Positions 51,426 through 60,983 of a DNA stretch of 64,000 bases are shown here, piece by piece. The notes below the pieces were generated by a model that saw only the letters and a program-made list of their open reading frames with translations, was not told the DNA's origin and searched no databases. The position numbers were made by a program, and so were the translations under genes. Origin of the DNA: JBDTNQ01 sp039933635 (GTDB lineage: Bacteria; Acidobacteriota; Vicinamibacteria; Vicinamibacterales; SCN-69-37); the NCBI GenBank assembly GCA_039933635.1, contig JBDTNQ010000006.1, positions 1-64,000 on the forward strand, in the 5' to 3' direction. The stretch's first letter is position 1. Each line of letters starts with the position of its first letter.

Positions 51426-52541
51426 TCAATGCTCGTTCAGGATCCGTTTGGCGGCTGCAATCAACGCGGTCGCCTCTGCGTCGGTGCCAATCGTAATTCG
51501 CAGATAGGCGCGGACGTCAGGGCTGCGGAACCAGCGAACGAGGATCCGGCGTTCGCGCAGTTTCTCGAGCCAGGCCTGTGCTGGAAATCGGGGTGGCCGG
51601 GCGAGAAGGAAGTTCGTCTGGCTGGGCAGCACGGTGAATCCAAGGCTCGTCAGCGCTCGTGTGAGGCGTTCACGTGTGCGAATGATCCTGCGGAAATTCG
51701 CGCGGTAGTACGGCAGATCGCGCAACGTCGCGCTGGCGGCAATCTGCCCAAGACCGTTCACGTTGTAGCTGTCACGAATCGTGTCAAGGGCCGCGATCAG
51801 CGTGGGGTGACCGATGACGTAGCCCACGCGCTGGAAGCAGAGCGAGTAGGACTTCGAGAACGTGCGGGCCACGAGCACGTGCGGATGGCGCAGCGCGAGT
51901 GCCATGGCGTGCTCACTGGCGAAGTCGACATAGGCCTCGTCGAGCACCGTGACGCCGCGTTGCGCGCGACAGAGCGCGTCCAACGCGCGCGTCGAGTACC
52001 CGCGGCCGCTTGGGGCGTTTGGCGTCGTGATGAACGAGAGCGCGGCGTCGAAGCGCCAGCGCCGCGCGCGCCGGAGGGCGGGCACGGAGGGCATGTTGAA
52101 GTCGGCGTTCAGTGGCACCGCGTTCTGGTGCGCCCCGTGCGCATCGGCCAACACCGGATACAACGAGTAGCTCGGCGTGAAGTACTGCACCAGTTCACGT
52201 CCGAGCCGTCGCGCGCGAGGCGCCGCGGAGCGAGGCTCGACGAACGCGCGGACGGCGAGCGCCAGACACTCGTCCGAGCCGTTACCGACGAAGACCTGTG
52301 CCGGCGAGCAGCCGTGCAAGCGCGCCAGCCTGTCGCGAAGCGTCTGGGTTGTCGGATCGGGGTACAGACGCAGACGATCGTCGACGGCGTCCCGCACCGC
52401 CGCCAGGACGCGGGGGGAGGGTGGATATGGGTTTTCGTTCGTGTTCAGCTTGATCAAGCCCCGGATCTTCGGCTGTTCGCCCGGCACGTACGCCTGCATG
52501 TGCCGAACGAGAACGCGAACCAAACGGGACGGAGATGTCAT
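51426..52541 (-). CDS. hisC: Histidinol-phosphate aminotransferase
   Basis: 371 residues, typical. KLNTNENPYPPSP is the HisC start block, VFVGNGSDECLAL the phosphate-binding region, VLDEAYVDFA carries the PLP Asp/Tyr, and RTFSKSYSLCFQRVGY holds the PLP-binding Lys. It makes histidinol phosphate from imidazole acetol phosphate in histidine synthesis; other his genes are not nearby, so a related aromatic aminotransferase role is possible. Divergent from the metalloprotease gene. Confidence 0.85.
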   Translation of the reverse strand: MTSPSRLVRVLVRHMQAYVPGEQPKIRGLIKLNTNENPYPPSPRVLAAVRDAVDDRLRLYPDPTTQTLRDRLARLHGCSPAQVFVGNGSDECLALAVRAFVEPRSAAPRARRLGRELVQYFTPSYSLYPVLADAHGAHQNAVPLNADFNMPSVPALRRARRWRFDAALSFITTPNAPSGRGYSTRALDALCRAQRGVTVLDEAYVDFASEHAMALALRHPHVLVARTFSKSYSLCFQRVGYVIGHPTLIAALDTIRDSYNVNGLGQIAASATLRDLPYYRANFRRIIRTRERLTRALTSLGFTVLPSQTNFLLARPPRFPAQAWLEKLRERRILVRWFRSPDVRAYLRITIGTDAEATALIAAAKRILNEH

Positions 52542-52654
52542 CGCGACGGCTGCGATTCTATCGCGGCGTTCCTACCCCAATTCGCCGCGGGCTTTTTCCA
52601 TCGGGAATTCCGGCAGACTCCGTGGTACATCCCTTGCTACTACACCGCCGGCCG

Positions 52655-54532
52655 ATGCCGACCGTCCTTGGTGTCTCAGTTGCTCCAGCCCGCAGCGCAT
52701 CGACCGTCCTTCTTGTCGTTGCGGGGCTTATCGCCTTTGCACCGACCGAGCAGGCCGCGCAGCATCCGGTTCACTCCCGCGTCATCGACCTGTGCACGCT
52801 CGTTGCCGTGCCGGGAAACGCATTCAGCTACATCCCTGCGCCGACGCCGCCGCCCGCTGGCGCCCTGCGCGCGCGAAGCACTGCGGCCACGATTTCGGTC
52901 ACTTACGTCGGGTTCGATGCCTTCCCTCAAGCACAAGCCGCGTTTCAAAGCGCGGTCGACATCTGGGCGTCGCTGATCTCGACCCCCGTGCCCATCTCGG
53001 TGCGAGCGCAGTTCACGCCGCTCGCGCCAAACGTGCTCGGCAGCGCGGGCGCTCAGTACGTGTGGCGTGATTTTCCCGGAGCGCCGGTCGCCGGCACCTA
53101 CTATGCGGATGCGCTCGCGGACAAACTCCGCGGCAGCGACGCGTATCCGGGGCAGTTCGACATCCTCGCCAGTTTCAACAGCTCATTCAGCAGTTGGTAT
53201 TTCGGCACGGACGGCAATACACCTGGCGGCAGTTATGACTTCGTGTCCGTCGTGCTGCACGAACTTGGACACGGCCTCGGCTTCCTTGGCGGCGCCAACG
53301 TCGCGAGCGGTAGCGGATCGATTGGCCTCGGCGGTTATCCGTTGGCCTACGATCGCTTCGTCGTCACCGAGACAGGCGTGCCGCTCCTGAACTTTCTCAA
53401 CCCGTCCAATGAACTGGGCACGCAGCTGACGAGCGGTTACGCTCCGGGAGATCCACGGGGGCCTGGCGTCTATTGGTCTGGCTCGAATGCGGTTTCCGCA
53501 AACGCCGGATTGACGCCACGGCTGTATACGCCCTCCACTTGGTCGCCCGGCTCGAGCTACTCCCATCTCGACGAGAACACCTACGTGGCCGGCAACCCGA
53601 ACTCGCTCATGACACCGGCTCTCTCGGGAGCTGAGGCCATCCACAATCCCGGGCCCATTACCCTCGGCATGTTCACTGACCTGGGATGGACTCCCGTGCC
53701 GGTCGTCGTGTCCGGGCCGGCAGGACGTGACTTCAACGCGGACGGCCAGGCTGATCTCCTCTTCGAGAGCACGTCGGGGCAGCTCTACGCCTGGTACATG
53801 ACCGGCGCCACGCTCACCGGCGGCGGCTGGCTCACGCCCAACCAGATCGATCCGCAGCTCCGCGTCGTCGGCACCTCCGATTTCACCGGTGATGGCAAGG
53901 TTGACCTGGTGCTCCAGGACCAGCAGACCGGTGCCGTGACGATCTACAAGATGGATGGGCTGACGAAGATCGCGGAACAATCGCTGCCCATCGCCGCCAA
54001 CACGCTGTGGAAGGTGGTCGCGACGGGGGATTTCAACGGCGATCAGTTCGCCGACATCGCCTGGGAGAACTTCTCGACGGGACAGATCTACATCTGGTTC
54101 ATGAAGCCGCTCGGGGGGAACGCCGGATACGCGGGAGCGAACGGCGCGTTTCTGGGCGACTACGTACGCGCGGCTGATCAATCGGTGATCACACTGGGCG
54201 CCACGACGGCGCGCGTGGCGGGCGCGGCGGATCTGGACCAGGACACGCACCTCGATCTCGTATGGCAGGACGACACGGCGGGCGCCGTCAGTGTGTGGTA
54301 CCTCAACGGCACGATTCTGACGTCAATGGCGAATGTCGCAATGGTCAACCCGGTGTGGCGTCTGCGATCCGTGGGCGACTACAACGGCGACACGAAGCCA
54401 GATCTGATCTGGCAGCACTCGACCGGGGGCGACCTCTACGCGTGGTACCTCAACGGTGGCGCACTCGTGAGCGGCGGCTATCTGTCCCCGAGTGCCGTGA
54501 ACCCCGCGTGGCAACTGGTCGGTCCCCGCTAG
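52655..54532 (+). CDS. Secreted zinc metalloprotease with FG-GAP-like repeats
   Basis: 625 residues. A signal peptide (STVLLVVAGLIAFAPTE) is followed by a protease domain with VVLHELGHGLGFLGG (HExxHxxGxxH-like) near residue 200. Five C-terminal repeats carry the Ca-binding pattern DFNADGQADLLFE, DFTGDGKVDLVLQ, DFNGDQFADIAWE, DLDQDTHLDLVWQ and DYNGDTKPDLIWQ. It probably digests protein outside the cell or binds surfaces. The start at 52655 is set by the signal peptide; the earlier in-frame ATG overlaps hisC and gives an Arg-rich leader. Confidence 0.78.
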   Translation: MPTVLGVSVAPARSASTVLLVVAGLIAFAPTEQAAQHPVHSRVIDLCTLVAVPGNAFSYIPAPTPPPAGALRARSTAATISVTYVGFDAFPQAQAAFQSAVDIWASLISTPVPISVRAQFTPLAPNVLGSAGAQYVWRDFPGAPVAGTYYADALADKLRGSDAYPGQFDILASFNSSFSSWYFGTDGNTPGGSYDFVSVVLHELGHGLGFLGGANVASGSGSIGLGGYPLAYDRFVVTETGVPLLNFLNPSNELGTQLTSGYAPGDPRGPGVYWSGSNAVSANAGLTPRLYTPSTWSPGSSYSHLDENTYVAGNPNSLMTPALSGAEAIHNPGPITLGMFTDLGWTPVPVVVSGPAGRDFNADGQADLLFESTSGQLYAWYMTGATLTGGGWLTPNQIDPQLRVVGTSDFTGDGKVDLVLQDQQTGAVTIYKMDGLTKIAEQSLPIAANTLWKVVATGDFNGDQFADIAWENFSTGQIYIWFMKPLGGNAGYAGANGAFLGDYVRAADQSVITLGATTARVAGAADLDQDTHLDLVWQDDTAGAVSVWYLNGTILTSMANVAMVNPVWRLRSVGDYNGDTKPDLIWQHSTGGDLYAWYLNGGALVSGGYLSPSAVNPAWQLVGPR

Positions 54533-54556
54533 CATGCTCTTCGATATGCTGCGGAG

Positions 54557-55175
54557 ATGTCCGCGTACTTCTCTCCCGCACTCTTCGCGTTTCTCAAGGC
54601 GCTGAAGCGGCACAATGATCGCGAGTGGTTCGAGGCGAATCGCGAGCGCTATGTGTCCGACGTCGAAGCACCCATTCTGCGATTCATTTCGGAGCTGGCG
54701 CCGCGCCTCGCCGCCATCAGCCCGGCGTTCGTGGTCGATCCCAGGCGCAGCGGCGGATCGATGTACCGGATCTACCGGGACACGCGGTTCTCATCCGACA
54801 AATCGCCGTACAAGACCCATGTCGCGGCGACCTTCCCTCATATCGAGCGTAAGAAGGCTCCGTCCGTCCCGGGTTTCTATCTACACCTCGAACCCGGCGA
54901 CTGCATGGGCGGTGGCGGAATCTATCATCCCGATACGCCAACTCTGACGCGCATCCGGCTCGCGATCACGGAGAACCGGAAGGGGTGGGCCGCGGTCAAG
55001 AAGACCGGCGGATCCGGCGATTGAGGATCTGCGTCGCAAGGACTTCTACGCGCTGGTCCCGTTCACCCAGGGTGAGGTCTGCCGGGGTGACTTCCTCGAC
55101 CGGTACGTCGACTCGTGCCGTCAGGTCGCGCCACTGGTGGAGTTCGTCACGCGGGCGCTCGGCTTTCGGTGGTGA
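54557..55175 (+). pseudogene. Broken DUF2461 gene with internal deletion
   Basis: The first 155 residues (YFSPALFAFLKALKRHNDR, YRDTRFSSDKSPYKTH, GGGIYHPDTPTLTRIRLAI) match DUF2461. The frame then reaches a stop at 55024. The C-terminal block EDLRRKDFYALVPFTQGE...LGFRW continues in another frame from about 55020 to 55175. Roughly 30-40 residues that lie between these blocks in full-length proteins are missing, so one deletion of length not divisible by three explains both facts. The product would be inactive. Confidence 0.8.
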
Positions 55176-55216
55176 TCCCCAATCCGCGGCGGCCGCAGGA
55201 GCAGTAGAATCCGTTC

Positions 55217-56344
55217 ATGCGACCGCACCGACCGAACTCCCGGCGCCTTGTTGCGGTCCTGTTCTGCGGCCTGATTGCGCTTGCGGCGTCGCCGGCGACA
55301 GTACCCGCGGTGCGCGCGGTCGAGTTGCCGTCCCGCCTGACCGATCAGGAGTTCTGGGGGCTGACGGGACGTTTGTCCGAGTCGAACGGGTCGTTCCGAT
55401 CGGACAACTTCCTGTCGAACGAGCGCGGGTACCAGGTGGTGATTCCTGAACTGTTGAAGGTGGCGCGGACGAATCGGGTGTATCTCGGCGTTGGTCCAGA
55501 GCAGAATTTTCCGTATCTCATCGCCCTCAAACCGCAGTTGGCGATCATCTTCGACATCAGGCGGGGCAATCTGCACGAGCACCTGCTCTACAAGGCGCTC
55601 TTCGAAATGTCCCGGGATCGCGCGGACTTTCTGTCGCGACTGTGGTCGAGGCCGCGGCCGGCGGGCCTGACGGAGGCATCGACCGTTGAGCAGCTGATGA
55701 CGGCCTTCACGGCGGCGTCTTCGTCGGCCGACACGTACGCGTCGAACCTCGCCGCCGTGTCCGCCTGGCTGACGAAGACCCCGCATCGCTTCGCCCTGCA
55801 CGACGGCGATCTCGATGGGATCGACTACGTGTACAAGAGTGCCTTCTTCGACGGCGGCCCAGGGCTGAACTACTCCATGGTGGGCGGCGGCGGGGGCGGC
55901 AACCGCTCGACGTACGCCGAACTGCAGATGCTCGACGATGGCCAGGGCCTGAACCGCGGGTTTCTCGCGACCGAAGCGAACTGGCTGGTGATGAAGGACC
56001 TCGAGTCGCGCAACCTGATCGTCCCGGTCGTCGGCGATTTCGGTGGGCCGTCGGCGATTCGCGGCGTCGGGGCGTATCTCAAGGCCCAGGGCGCGCTCGT
56101 GTCCGCGTTCTATCTCTCGAACGTCGAGCAATATCTCAATCAGGACGCGAAAGAAGACACGTTCCTCTGTAACGTCGCGGAGTTGCCGCTCGACGACACC
56201 AGCACCTTCATCTTCACGGGATCCGGCCGATATGGTCGCGGGTTTGGCGGTCGGGGCGGGTTGAACACGACCTTCCTCCGGCCAATGCTTCCGGACACCT
56301 CCGGATGTCGCGCGACCTCGCCAACGGCAATCACCGGCCAGTGA
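55217..56344 (+). CDS. Uncharacterised exported protein with GVGPEQNF motif
   Basis: 375 residues with a signal peptide cut near VRAVE. Conserved-looking blocks: LSNERGYQVVIPEL, YLGVGPEQNFPYLIALKPQL, AIIFDIRRGNLHEHLLYK and LFEMSRDRADFLSRL. The GxGPxQ stretch followed by FDIRR resembles a Rossmann, methyltransferase-like nucleotide loop, but the export signal argues for another role. I recognise the pattern as widespread and unnamed. TAGAAT lies 6 nt before the ATG. Function unknown. Confidence 0.6.
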   Translation: MRPHRPNSRRLVAVLFCGLIALAASPATVPAVRAVELPSRLTDQEFWGLTGRLSESNGSFRSDNFLSNERGYQVVIPELLKVARTNRVYLGVGPEQNFPYLIALKPQLAIIFDIRRGNLHEHLLYKALFEMSRDRADFLSRLWSRPRPAGLTEASTVEQLMTAFTAASSSADTYASNLAAVSAWLTKTPHRFALHDGDLDGIDYVYKSAFFDGGPGLNYSMVGGGGGGNRSTYAELQMLDDGQGLNRGFLATEANWLVMKDLESRNLIVPVVGDFGGPSAIRGVGAYLKAQGALVSAFYLSNVEQYLNQDAKEDTFLCNVAELPLDDTSTFIFTGSGRYGRGFGGRGGLNTTFLRPMLPDTSGCRATSPTAITGQ

Positions 56345-56394
56345 CCGCGGCCGTCGGGCCGCTTTGTCTACAATAGCGGTTTCGAGGTTTCGCG

Positions 56395-58284
56395 ATGCCC
56401 CCATATCGATCCCGTACCACCACGCATGGTCGCAACATGGCCGGTGCGCGCAGCCTCTGGCGCGCGACCGGCATGAAAGACGACGACTTCAACAAGCCGA
56501 TCATCGCGGTGGCTAATTCCTTCACGCAGTTCGTGCCGGGTCACGTGCACCTCAAGGACCTGGGCCAGCTCGTGGCTCGCGAGATCGAGCACGCGGGTGG
56601 CGTGGCGAAGGAGTTCAATACCATTGCGGTCGACGATGGGATCGCCATGGGACATGACGGGATGCTGTACAGCCTGCCGTCTCGGGAGCTGATCGCCGAC
56701 GCCGTCGAGTACATGGCGAACGCGCACTGCGCCGATGCGCTCGTCTGCATCTCGAACTGCGACAAGATCACGCCCGGGATGCTGATGGCGGCGCTCCGCC
56801 TGAACATTCCCGCGGTCTTCGTCTCCGGCGGCCCCATGGAGGCCGGCAAGGTCAAGATCGGTGACACCGTGCGCTCGGTCGATCTGATCGACGCCATGGT
56901 CGCCGCGGCCAATCCCGCCATGACGGACACGCAAGTGGCCGACATGGAACGTTCGGCCTGTCCCACATGCGGATCGTGCTCCGGGATGTTCACGGCCAAC
57001 TCGATGAACTGCCTGATGGAAGCGATGGGCCTCGCCTTGCCGGGGAACGGCACCGTGCTGGCCACGCACGCCGACCGTCGCGCGCTGTTTCTCGAGGCCG
57101 GCCGCCGCATTGTCGATCTTGCGCGCCGGTACTATGAGCACAACGATGCGCGCGCTTTGCCGCGCGGTATCGCGACCTTCGAGGCGTTCGAGAACGCCAT
57201 GGCGCTCGACATCGCGATGGGTGGGTCGACGAACACCGTCCTGCATTTGCTCGCCGCCGCGCAGGAAGGCGAGGTGCCGTTCACGATGGCGGACATCGAT
57301 CGATTGTCACGGCGCGTGCCGCACCTCTGCAAGGTCGCGCCCTCGTCGGCCAACGTGCACGTGGAAGATGTGCACCGCGCCGGCGGGATTTTCGCCATCA
57401 TGGCCGAGCTCGATCGTGCGGGCCTCGTCCACCGTCAGGTGCCGACCGTCCACGCCGCTACGATCGGCGAGGCGATCGACGAGTGGGACGTGATGGGCCA
57501 GAACCGCGACGCCGTCGAGGTGTTCTACCGGGCCGCGCCCGGTGGCGTGCGCACCGCCGAGCCGTTCAGCCAGCAGGCCCGCTATACCGCGCTCGATACA
57601 GACCGCGAGCGAGGCGCCATTCGACACGTCGACCATGCCTTCAGCCTGGACGGCGGTCTCGCCGTACTCTTCGGCAACATCGCCGAGGAGGGCTGCATCG
57701 TGAAGACCGCCGGCGTCGATCCGGCGAGCCTGGTGTTCCGCGGGCGCGCGCGGATCTTCGAGAGCCAGGACGCTGCGGTGGAGGCGATCCTCGGCGACAG
57801 GGTCATAGCCGGCGACGTGGTCGTCATTCGGTACGAAGGTCCCAGGGGCGGACCCGGGATGCAGGAGATGCTCTATCCGACGAGCTACCTGAAGGCAAAA
57901 GGGCTCGGTAAGTCGTGTGCGCTCATCACCGACGGCCGGTTCTCCGGCGGTAGCTCCGGCCTGTCCATTGGGCACATCTCACCGGAAGCTGCCGAGGGCG
58001 GTGCGCTCGCCCTCATCGAAGAAGGGGACGTCATCGAGATCGACGTGCCACAGCGCATCCTGCGTGCGGCGCTGACCTCGAGCGAGCTCGATACCCGCCG
58101 CCGCAAGATGGCAGCGCGCGGAGAAGAAGCCTGGACGCCCGGTCCTCGTCGTCGTCAGGTTTCCCGCGCCCTCGAGGCGTACGCGGCGATGACGACCAGC
58201 GCGTCGCGCGGCGCGGTTCGCGACGTGCGCGGATTGCGACGGGTGGTCGGCACGACGGCCGAGACGGTGGGCTCAACTCGATAG
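56395..58284 (+). CDS. ilvD: Dihydroxy-acid dehydratase
   Basis: 629 residues. ISNCDKITPGM and ACPTCGSCSGMFTANSMNCL hold the Cys residues of the Fe-S cluster, and GRFSGGSSGLSIGHISPEA is the conserved C-terminal loop. The enzyme turns dihydroxy-isovalerate into ketoisovalerate in valine/isoleucine synthesis. A TACAAT box at 56369 is a candidate -10. The C-terminal about 30 residues extend past the usual end. No other ilv genes are nearby. Confidence 0.92.
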   Translation: MPPYRSRTTTHGRNMAGARSLWRATGMKDDDFNKPIIAVANSFTQFVPGHVHLKDLGQLVAREIEHAGGVAKEFNTIAVDDGIAMGHDGMLYSLPSRELIADAVEYMANAHCADALVCISNCDKITPGMLMAALRLNIPAVFVSGGPMEAGKVKIGDTVRSVDLIDAMVAAANPAMTDTQVADMERSACPTCGSCSGMFTANSMNCLMEAMGLALPGNGTVLATHADRRALFLEAGRRIVDLARRYYEHNDARALPRGIATFEAFENAMALDIAMGGSTNTVLHLLAAAQEGEVPFTMADIDRLSRRVPHLCKVAPSSANVHVEDVHRAGGIFAIMAELDRAGLVHRQVPTVHAATIGEAIDEWDVMGQNRDAVEVFYRAAPGGVRTAEPFSQQARYTALDTDRERGAIRHVDHAFSLDGGLAVLFGNIAEEGCIVKTAGVDPASLVFRGRARIFESQDAAVEAILGDRVIAGDVVVIRYEGPRGGPGMQEMLYPTSYLKAKGLGKSCALITDGRFSGGSSGLSIGHISPEAAEGGALALIEEGDVIEIDVPQRILRAALTSSELDTRRRKMAARGEEAWTPGPRRRQVSRALEAYAAMTTSASRGAVRDVRGLRRVVGTTAETVGSTR

Positions 58285-58545
58285 CTTGCCGGTTCCAGCG
58301 GCTGCGCTCTTGGGCTGTCGACCCCAGCGGAAGTCGCCCGTCGGATTGAACACCGGTTCACAACCGGGTACGGCACAGCTGACATCCTCGCTGATATCCA
58401 TCTTTCCGAATCCACCACCGATGAACGGACGGATCCGGTGCCCGCGCATCAAGTGGTAGGTGACCTCTCCAGCGACGAATCGGCGCGGACTCACTGGCTG
58501 GAAGAGGATGTCGACGCGCGTGCAGGTGGACACTCCTCCTCCCGG
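58273..58545 (-). pseudogene. Remnant of an outer-membrane beta-barrel gene
   Basis: Read on the minus strand, about 90 codons give alternating strands with aromatic girdles: VDILFQPVSPRRFVAGEVTY, HLMRGHRIRPFIGGGFGKMD, then a Cys pair in CAVPGC. This matches OmpA/porin-type barrels, yet there is no start or signal peptide and no final barrel strands before the stop. The piece overlaps the ilvD end by 12 nt. It may be a decayed gene. Confidence 0.4.
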
Positions 58546-58584
58546 GGCCCATCTCGTGTTAGTTTCTCGTTCGGAGTTTCCGAC

Positions 58585-59652
58585 ATGACACGTACCTCTC
58601 TGACAGGATGGGCCCTGGCCACGGCCGTTGTCGCAGCTGCTGTTCCCCTGGGGTCCCAAGGGCAGACGGCCCCGGCAGCGCCGGCCGCAACGACAGCGCC
58701 CGCAGCCGCGGCGCCCGCTCGCGGGCCGCAGCCCGCCGGGCCTGACATGAACGCGTACTACTCGGTCGGTCCGGACTCGCTGGAACGCGCGGGTGTGCCG
58801 AAGGGCGAGATGCGCGGACCGTTTGTCCTGCCGAGCCAGGCGTATCCAGGGACGCAGCACACGTATTGGGTCTACGTGCCCGCGCAGTACGATCCGGCGG
58901 TGGCGGCGAGCCTGATGATCTTTCAGGACGGACAGGCCTTCAAGGACATGGAGGGTGTGATCCGCGCGCCCAACGTCCTCGACAACCTGATCTACAAGCG
59001 CGAGATTCCGGTGATGCTCACCATCTTCATCAACCCGGGCCGCACGCCGGAGCAGCCCGAGCCCACACCGGCGCAGTGGGGCGACCAGACGACCAATCGA
59101 CCCACGGAATACAACACCCTCGACGACAAGTACGCGCGCGTCGTGGTCGACGAACTGATGCCGGCGCTCTACAAGGACTACAACATCTCAAAGGATCCGG
59201 AGCGTCACGGGATCGGCGGGGCGAGCTCGGGCGCCATTGCCGCGTTCACCGTGGCGTGGCAGCGACCCGACCAATTCCGCAAGGTGCTCAGCATCGTCGG
59301 CAGCTTCACGAACATTCGAGGCGGCGACGCGTATCCGGACATCGTGCGGCAGAGCGACAAGAAGCCGATTCGGGTCTTCCTGCAGGACGGACGTAACGAC
59401 AATCGCGGCCAGGGCCGCGGTGGCGTCTACGACCAGCGGCGCGACTGGTTCTACCAGAACGTGCGCCTGATGCAGGCGCTCACCGACAAGGGTTACGACG
59501 TGAACTACGTCTGGGGCCTGAACACGCACGGCCAGCGCATGGGTGGCCCCATGCTGCCGGAAATGATGCGCTGGCTCTGGCGCGATCAGCCCGTATCCAC
59601 GGACGTGACCGACGCTGTGGAGCGCGGGTTCAACGAACCGAAGCGGAAGTAG
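58585..59652 (+). CDS. Exported enterochelin-esterase-like hydrolase
   Basis: 355 residues. Signal peptide (ALATAVVAAAVPLGS) then a low-complexity Ala/Pro segment, then an alpha/beta-hydrolase of the Fes/esterase-D type: HTYWVYVPAQYDP, MIFQDGQAF, GIGGASSGAIAAFT (nucleophile Ser), and C-terminal WGLNTHGQRMGG (His). Such enzymes cut esters of siderophores or sugar acids. The start at 58585 is fixed by the signal peptide. A DUF2264 gene follows after 14 nt, so both may serve one glycan-use task. Confidence 0.8.
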   Translation: MTRTSLTGWALATAVVAAAVPLGSQGQTAPAAPAATTAPAAAAPARGPQPAGPDMNAYYSVGPDSLERAGVPKGEMRGPFVLPSQAYPGTQHTYWVYVPAQYDPAVAASLMIFQDGQAFKDMEGVIRAPNVLDNLIYKREIPVMLTIFINPGRTPEQPEPTPAQWGDQTTNRPTEYNTLDDKYARVVVDELMPALYKDYNISKDPERHGIGGASSGAIAAFTVAWQRPDQFRKVLSIVGSFTNIRGGDAYPDIVRQSDKKPIRVFLQDGRNDNRGQGRGGVYDQRRDWFYQNVRLMQALTDKGYDVNYVWGLNTHGQRMGGPMLPEMMRWLWRDQPVSTDVTDAVERGFNEPKRK

Positions 59653-59666
59653 CCCCGCAGCTTGAC

Positions 59667-60899
59667 ATGAATCGACGCGAGTTCCTGACGACGACGGGTG
59701 CGGTGGGCGTGGGCGCGGCGGTCGCCCGTCCCGGCGCGGCCGAGCAGCAGGCGGCGATGCCGCTTGGTGAACGCGCCTATTGGGTGGCGATGATGCGCCG
59801 CGTCGCGGATCCGGTGCTCACCAACCTCGCTGCGGGCACGCTGCGCGCGCGCATGCCGGTTGAGCAGGCCAACGGCACCGATCGCCGAAGCGTCACGCAC
59901 CTCGAAGCGTTCGGCCGGCTCATGGCGGGTCTCGCGCCCTGGCTCGAGCTGGGCGCAGATGACACGCCGGAGGGACGGCTCCGCGGACAGTATGCGGATC
60001 TGGCGCGGCGGGCGTTGGACCGCGCGGTCGATCCGGCATCGCCCGACGCGATGAACTTCACGAGCGGCAGCCAGCCGCTCGTCGACGCGGCATTTCTCGC
60101 GCAGGGGGTGCTGCGCGCACCGCGCGAGTTTCGAGATGCGCTCGCCCCGGACACCCGCCGCCGTCTTGTCTCCGCTCTCGAGTCGACGCGGACGATCACG
60201 CCGGGGTTCAACAACTGGTTGCTGTTTTCCGCCATCGTCGAGGCCGGCCTGAAGACGCTTGGCGCGCCGTGGGATCGACTGCGGGTCGACTACGCCCTGC
60301 GCCAGCATGAGCAGTGGTACAAGGGCGACGGCCTCTACAGCGACGGTCCCGTGTTTCACTGGGACTACTACAACAGCTTCGTCATCCATCCGATGCTGCG
60401 CGATGTGCTGGACACCTGTGGCGCCGACGTGCCCGCGTGGGGCACCCTCGCGCCGAAAATGGCCGATCGGTCGCAGCGGTACGCCGTGATTCTGGAACGT
60501 CTCGTCGCGCCGGATGGCTCGTTCCCCGCCATTGGCCGCTCGATTGCGTATCGCTGCGGCGCCTTTCACCTGCTTGCACAATTGGCCCTCAAGCGCACGC
60601 TTCCGTCGGAGGCGTCGGCGGCACAGGTGCGTGGCGCGCTGACCGCGGTGATTCGGCGAACGCTCGATGCGCCCAGTACTTTCGACGACAGCGGATGGCT
60701 GCGAATTGGCCTCGCCGGTCACCAACCCGGGGTGGGCGAGACGTACATTTCGACCGGCAGTCTCTATCTGTGCGCCGTCGGCCTGCTGCCGTTGGGTCTG
60801 CCGGCCAACGACGCATTCTGGACGTCGCCAGCCGAGCCCTGGACCTCCGTGCGCGCGTGGGCCGGCCGGCCGTTCCCCATCGATCACGCGGCAACGTAG
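59667..60899 (+). CDS. Tat-exported DUF2264 protein
   Basis: 410 residues. Twin-Arg signal (NRREFLTTTGAVGVGAAVA). The alpha/alpha-barrel-like body has AFGRLMAGLAPWLEL, NWLLFSAIVEAGL, GLYSDGPVFHWDYYNSFVIH and AIGRSIAYRCGAFHLLAQLAL, which fit DUF2264, a family related to glycoside-degrading proteins. Likely a periplasmic glycan enzyme. Same strand as the esterase. Confidence 0.8.
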   Translation: MNRREFLTTTGAVGVGAAVARPGAAEQQAAMPLGERAYWVAMMRRVADPVLTNLAAGTLRARMPVEQANGTDRRSVTHLEAFGRLMAGLAPWLELGADDTPEGRLRGQYADLARRALDRAVDPASPDAMNFTSGSQPLVDAAFLAQGVLRAPREFRDALAPDTRRRLVSALESTRTITPGFNNWLLFSAIVEAGLKTLGAPWDRLRVDYALRQHEQWYKGDGLYSDGPVFHWDYYNSFVIHPMLRDVLDTCGADVPAWGTLAPKMADRSQRYAVILERLVAPDGSFPAIGRSIAYRCGAFHLLAQLALKRTLPSEASAAQVRGALTAVIRRTLDAPSTFDDSGWLRIGLAGHQPGVGETYISTGSLYLCAVGLLPLGLPANDAFWTSPAEPWTSVRAWAGRPFPIDHAAT

Positions 60900-60983
60900 C
60901 CGGCGACCGGCTGCACGCGGGTCGAGCGGCCACGCGCGCCTGCGCCGCAGTGCGCCCGATGATATCGTTCGATTCCTAAGCAC

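Noticed and set aside
49778..51496. 572-residue plus-strand frame
   Set aside because: Arg/Gly-rich alternative frame of the membrane glycosyltransferase.
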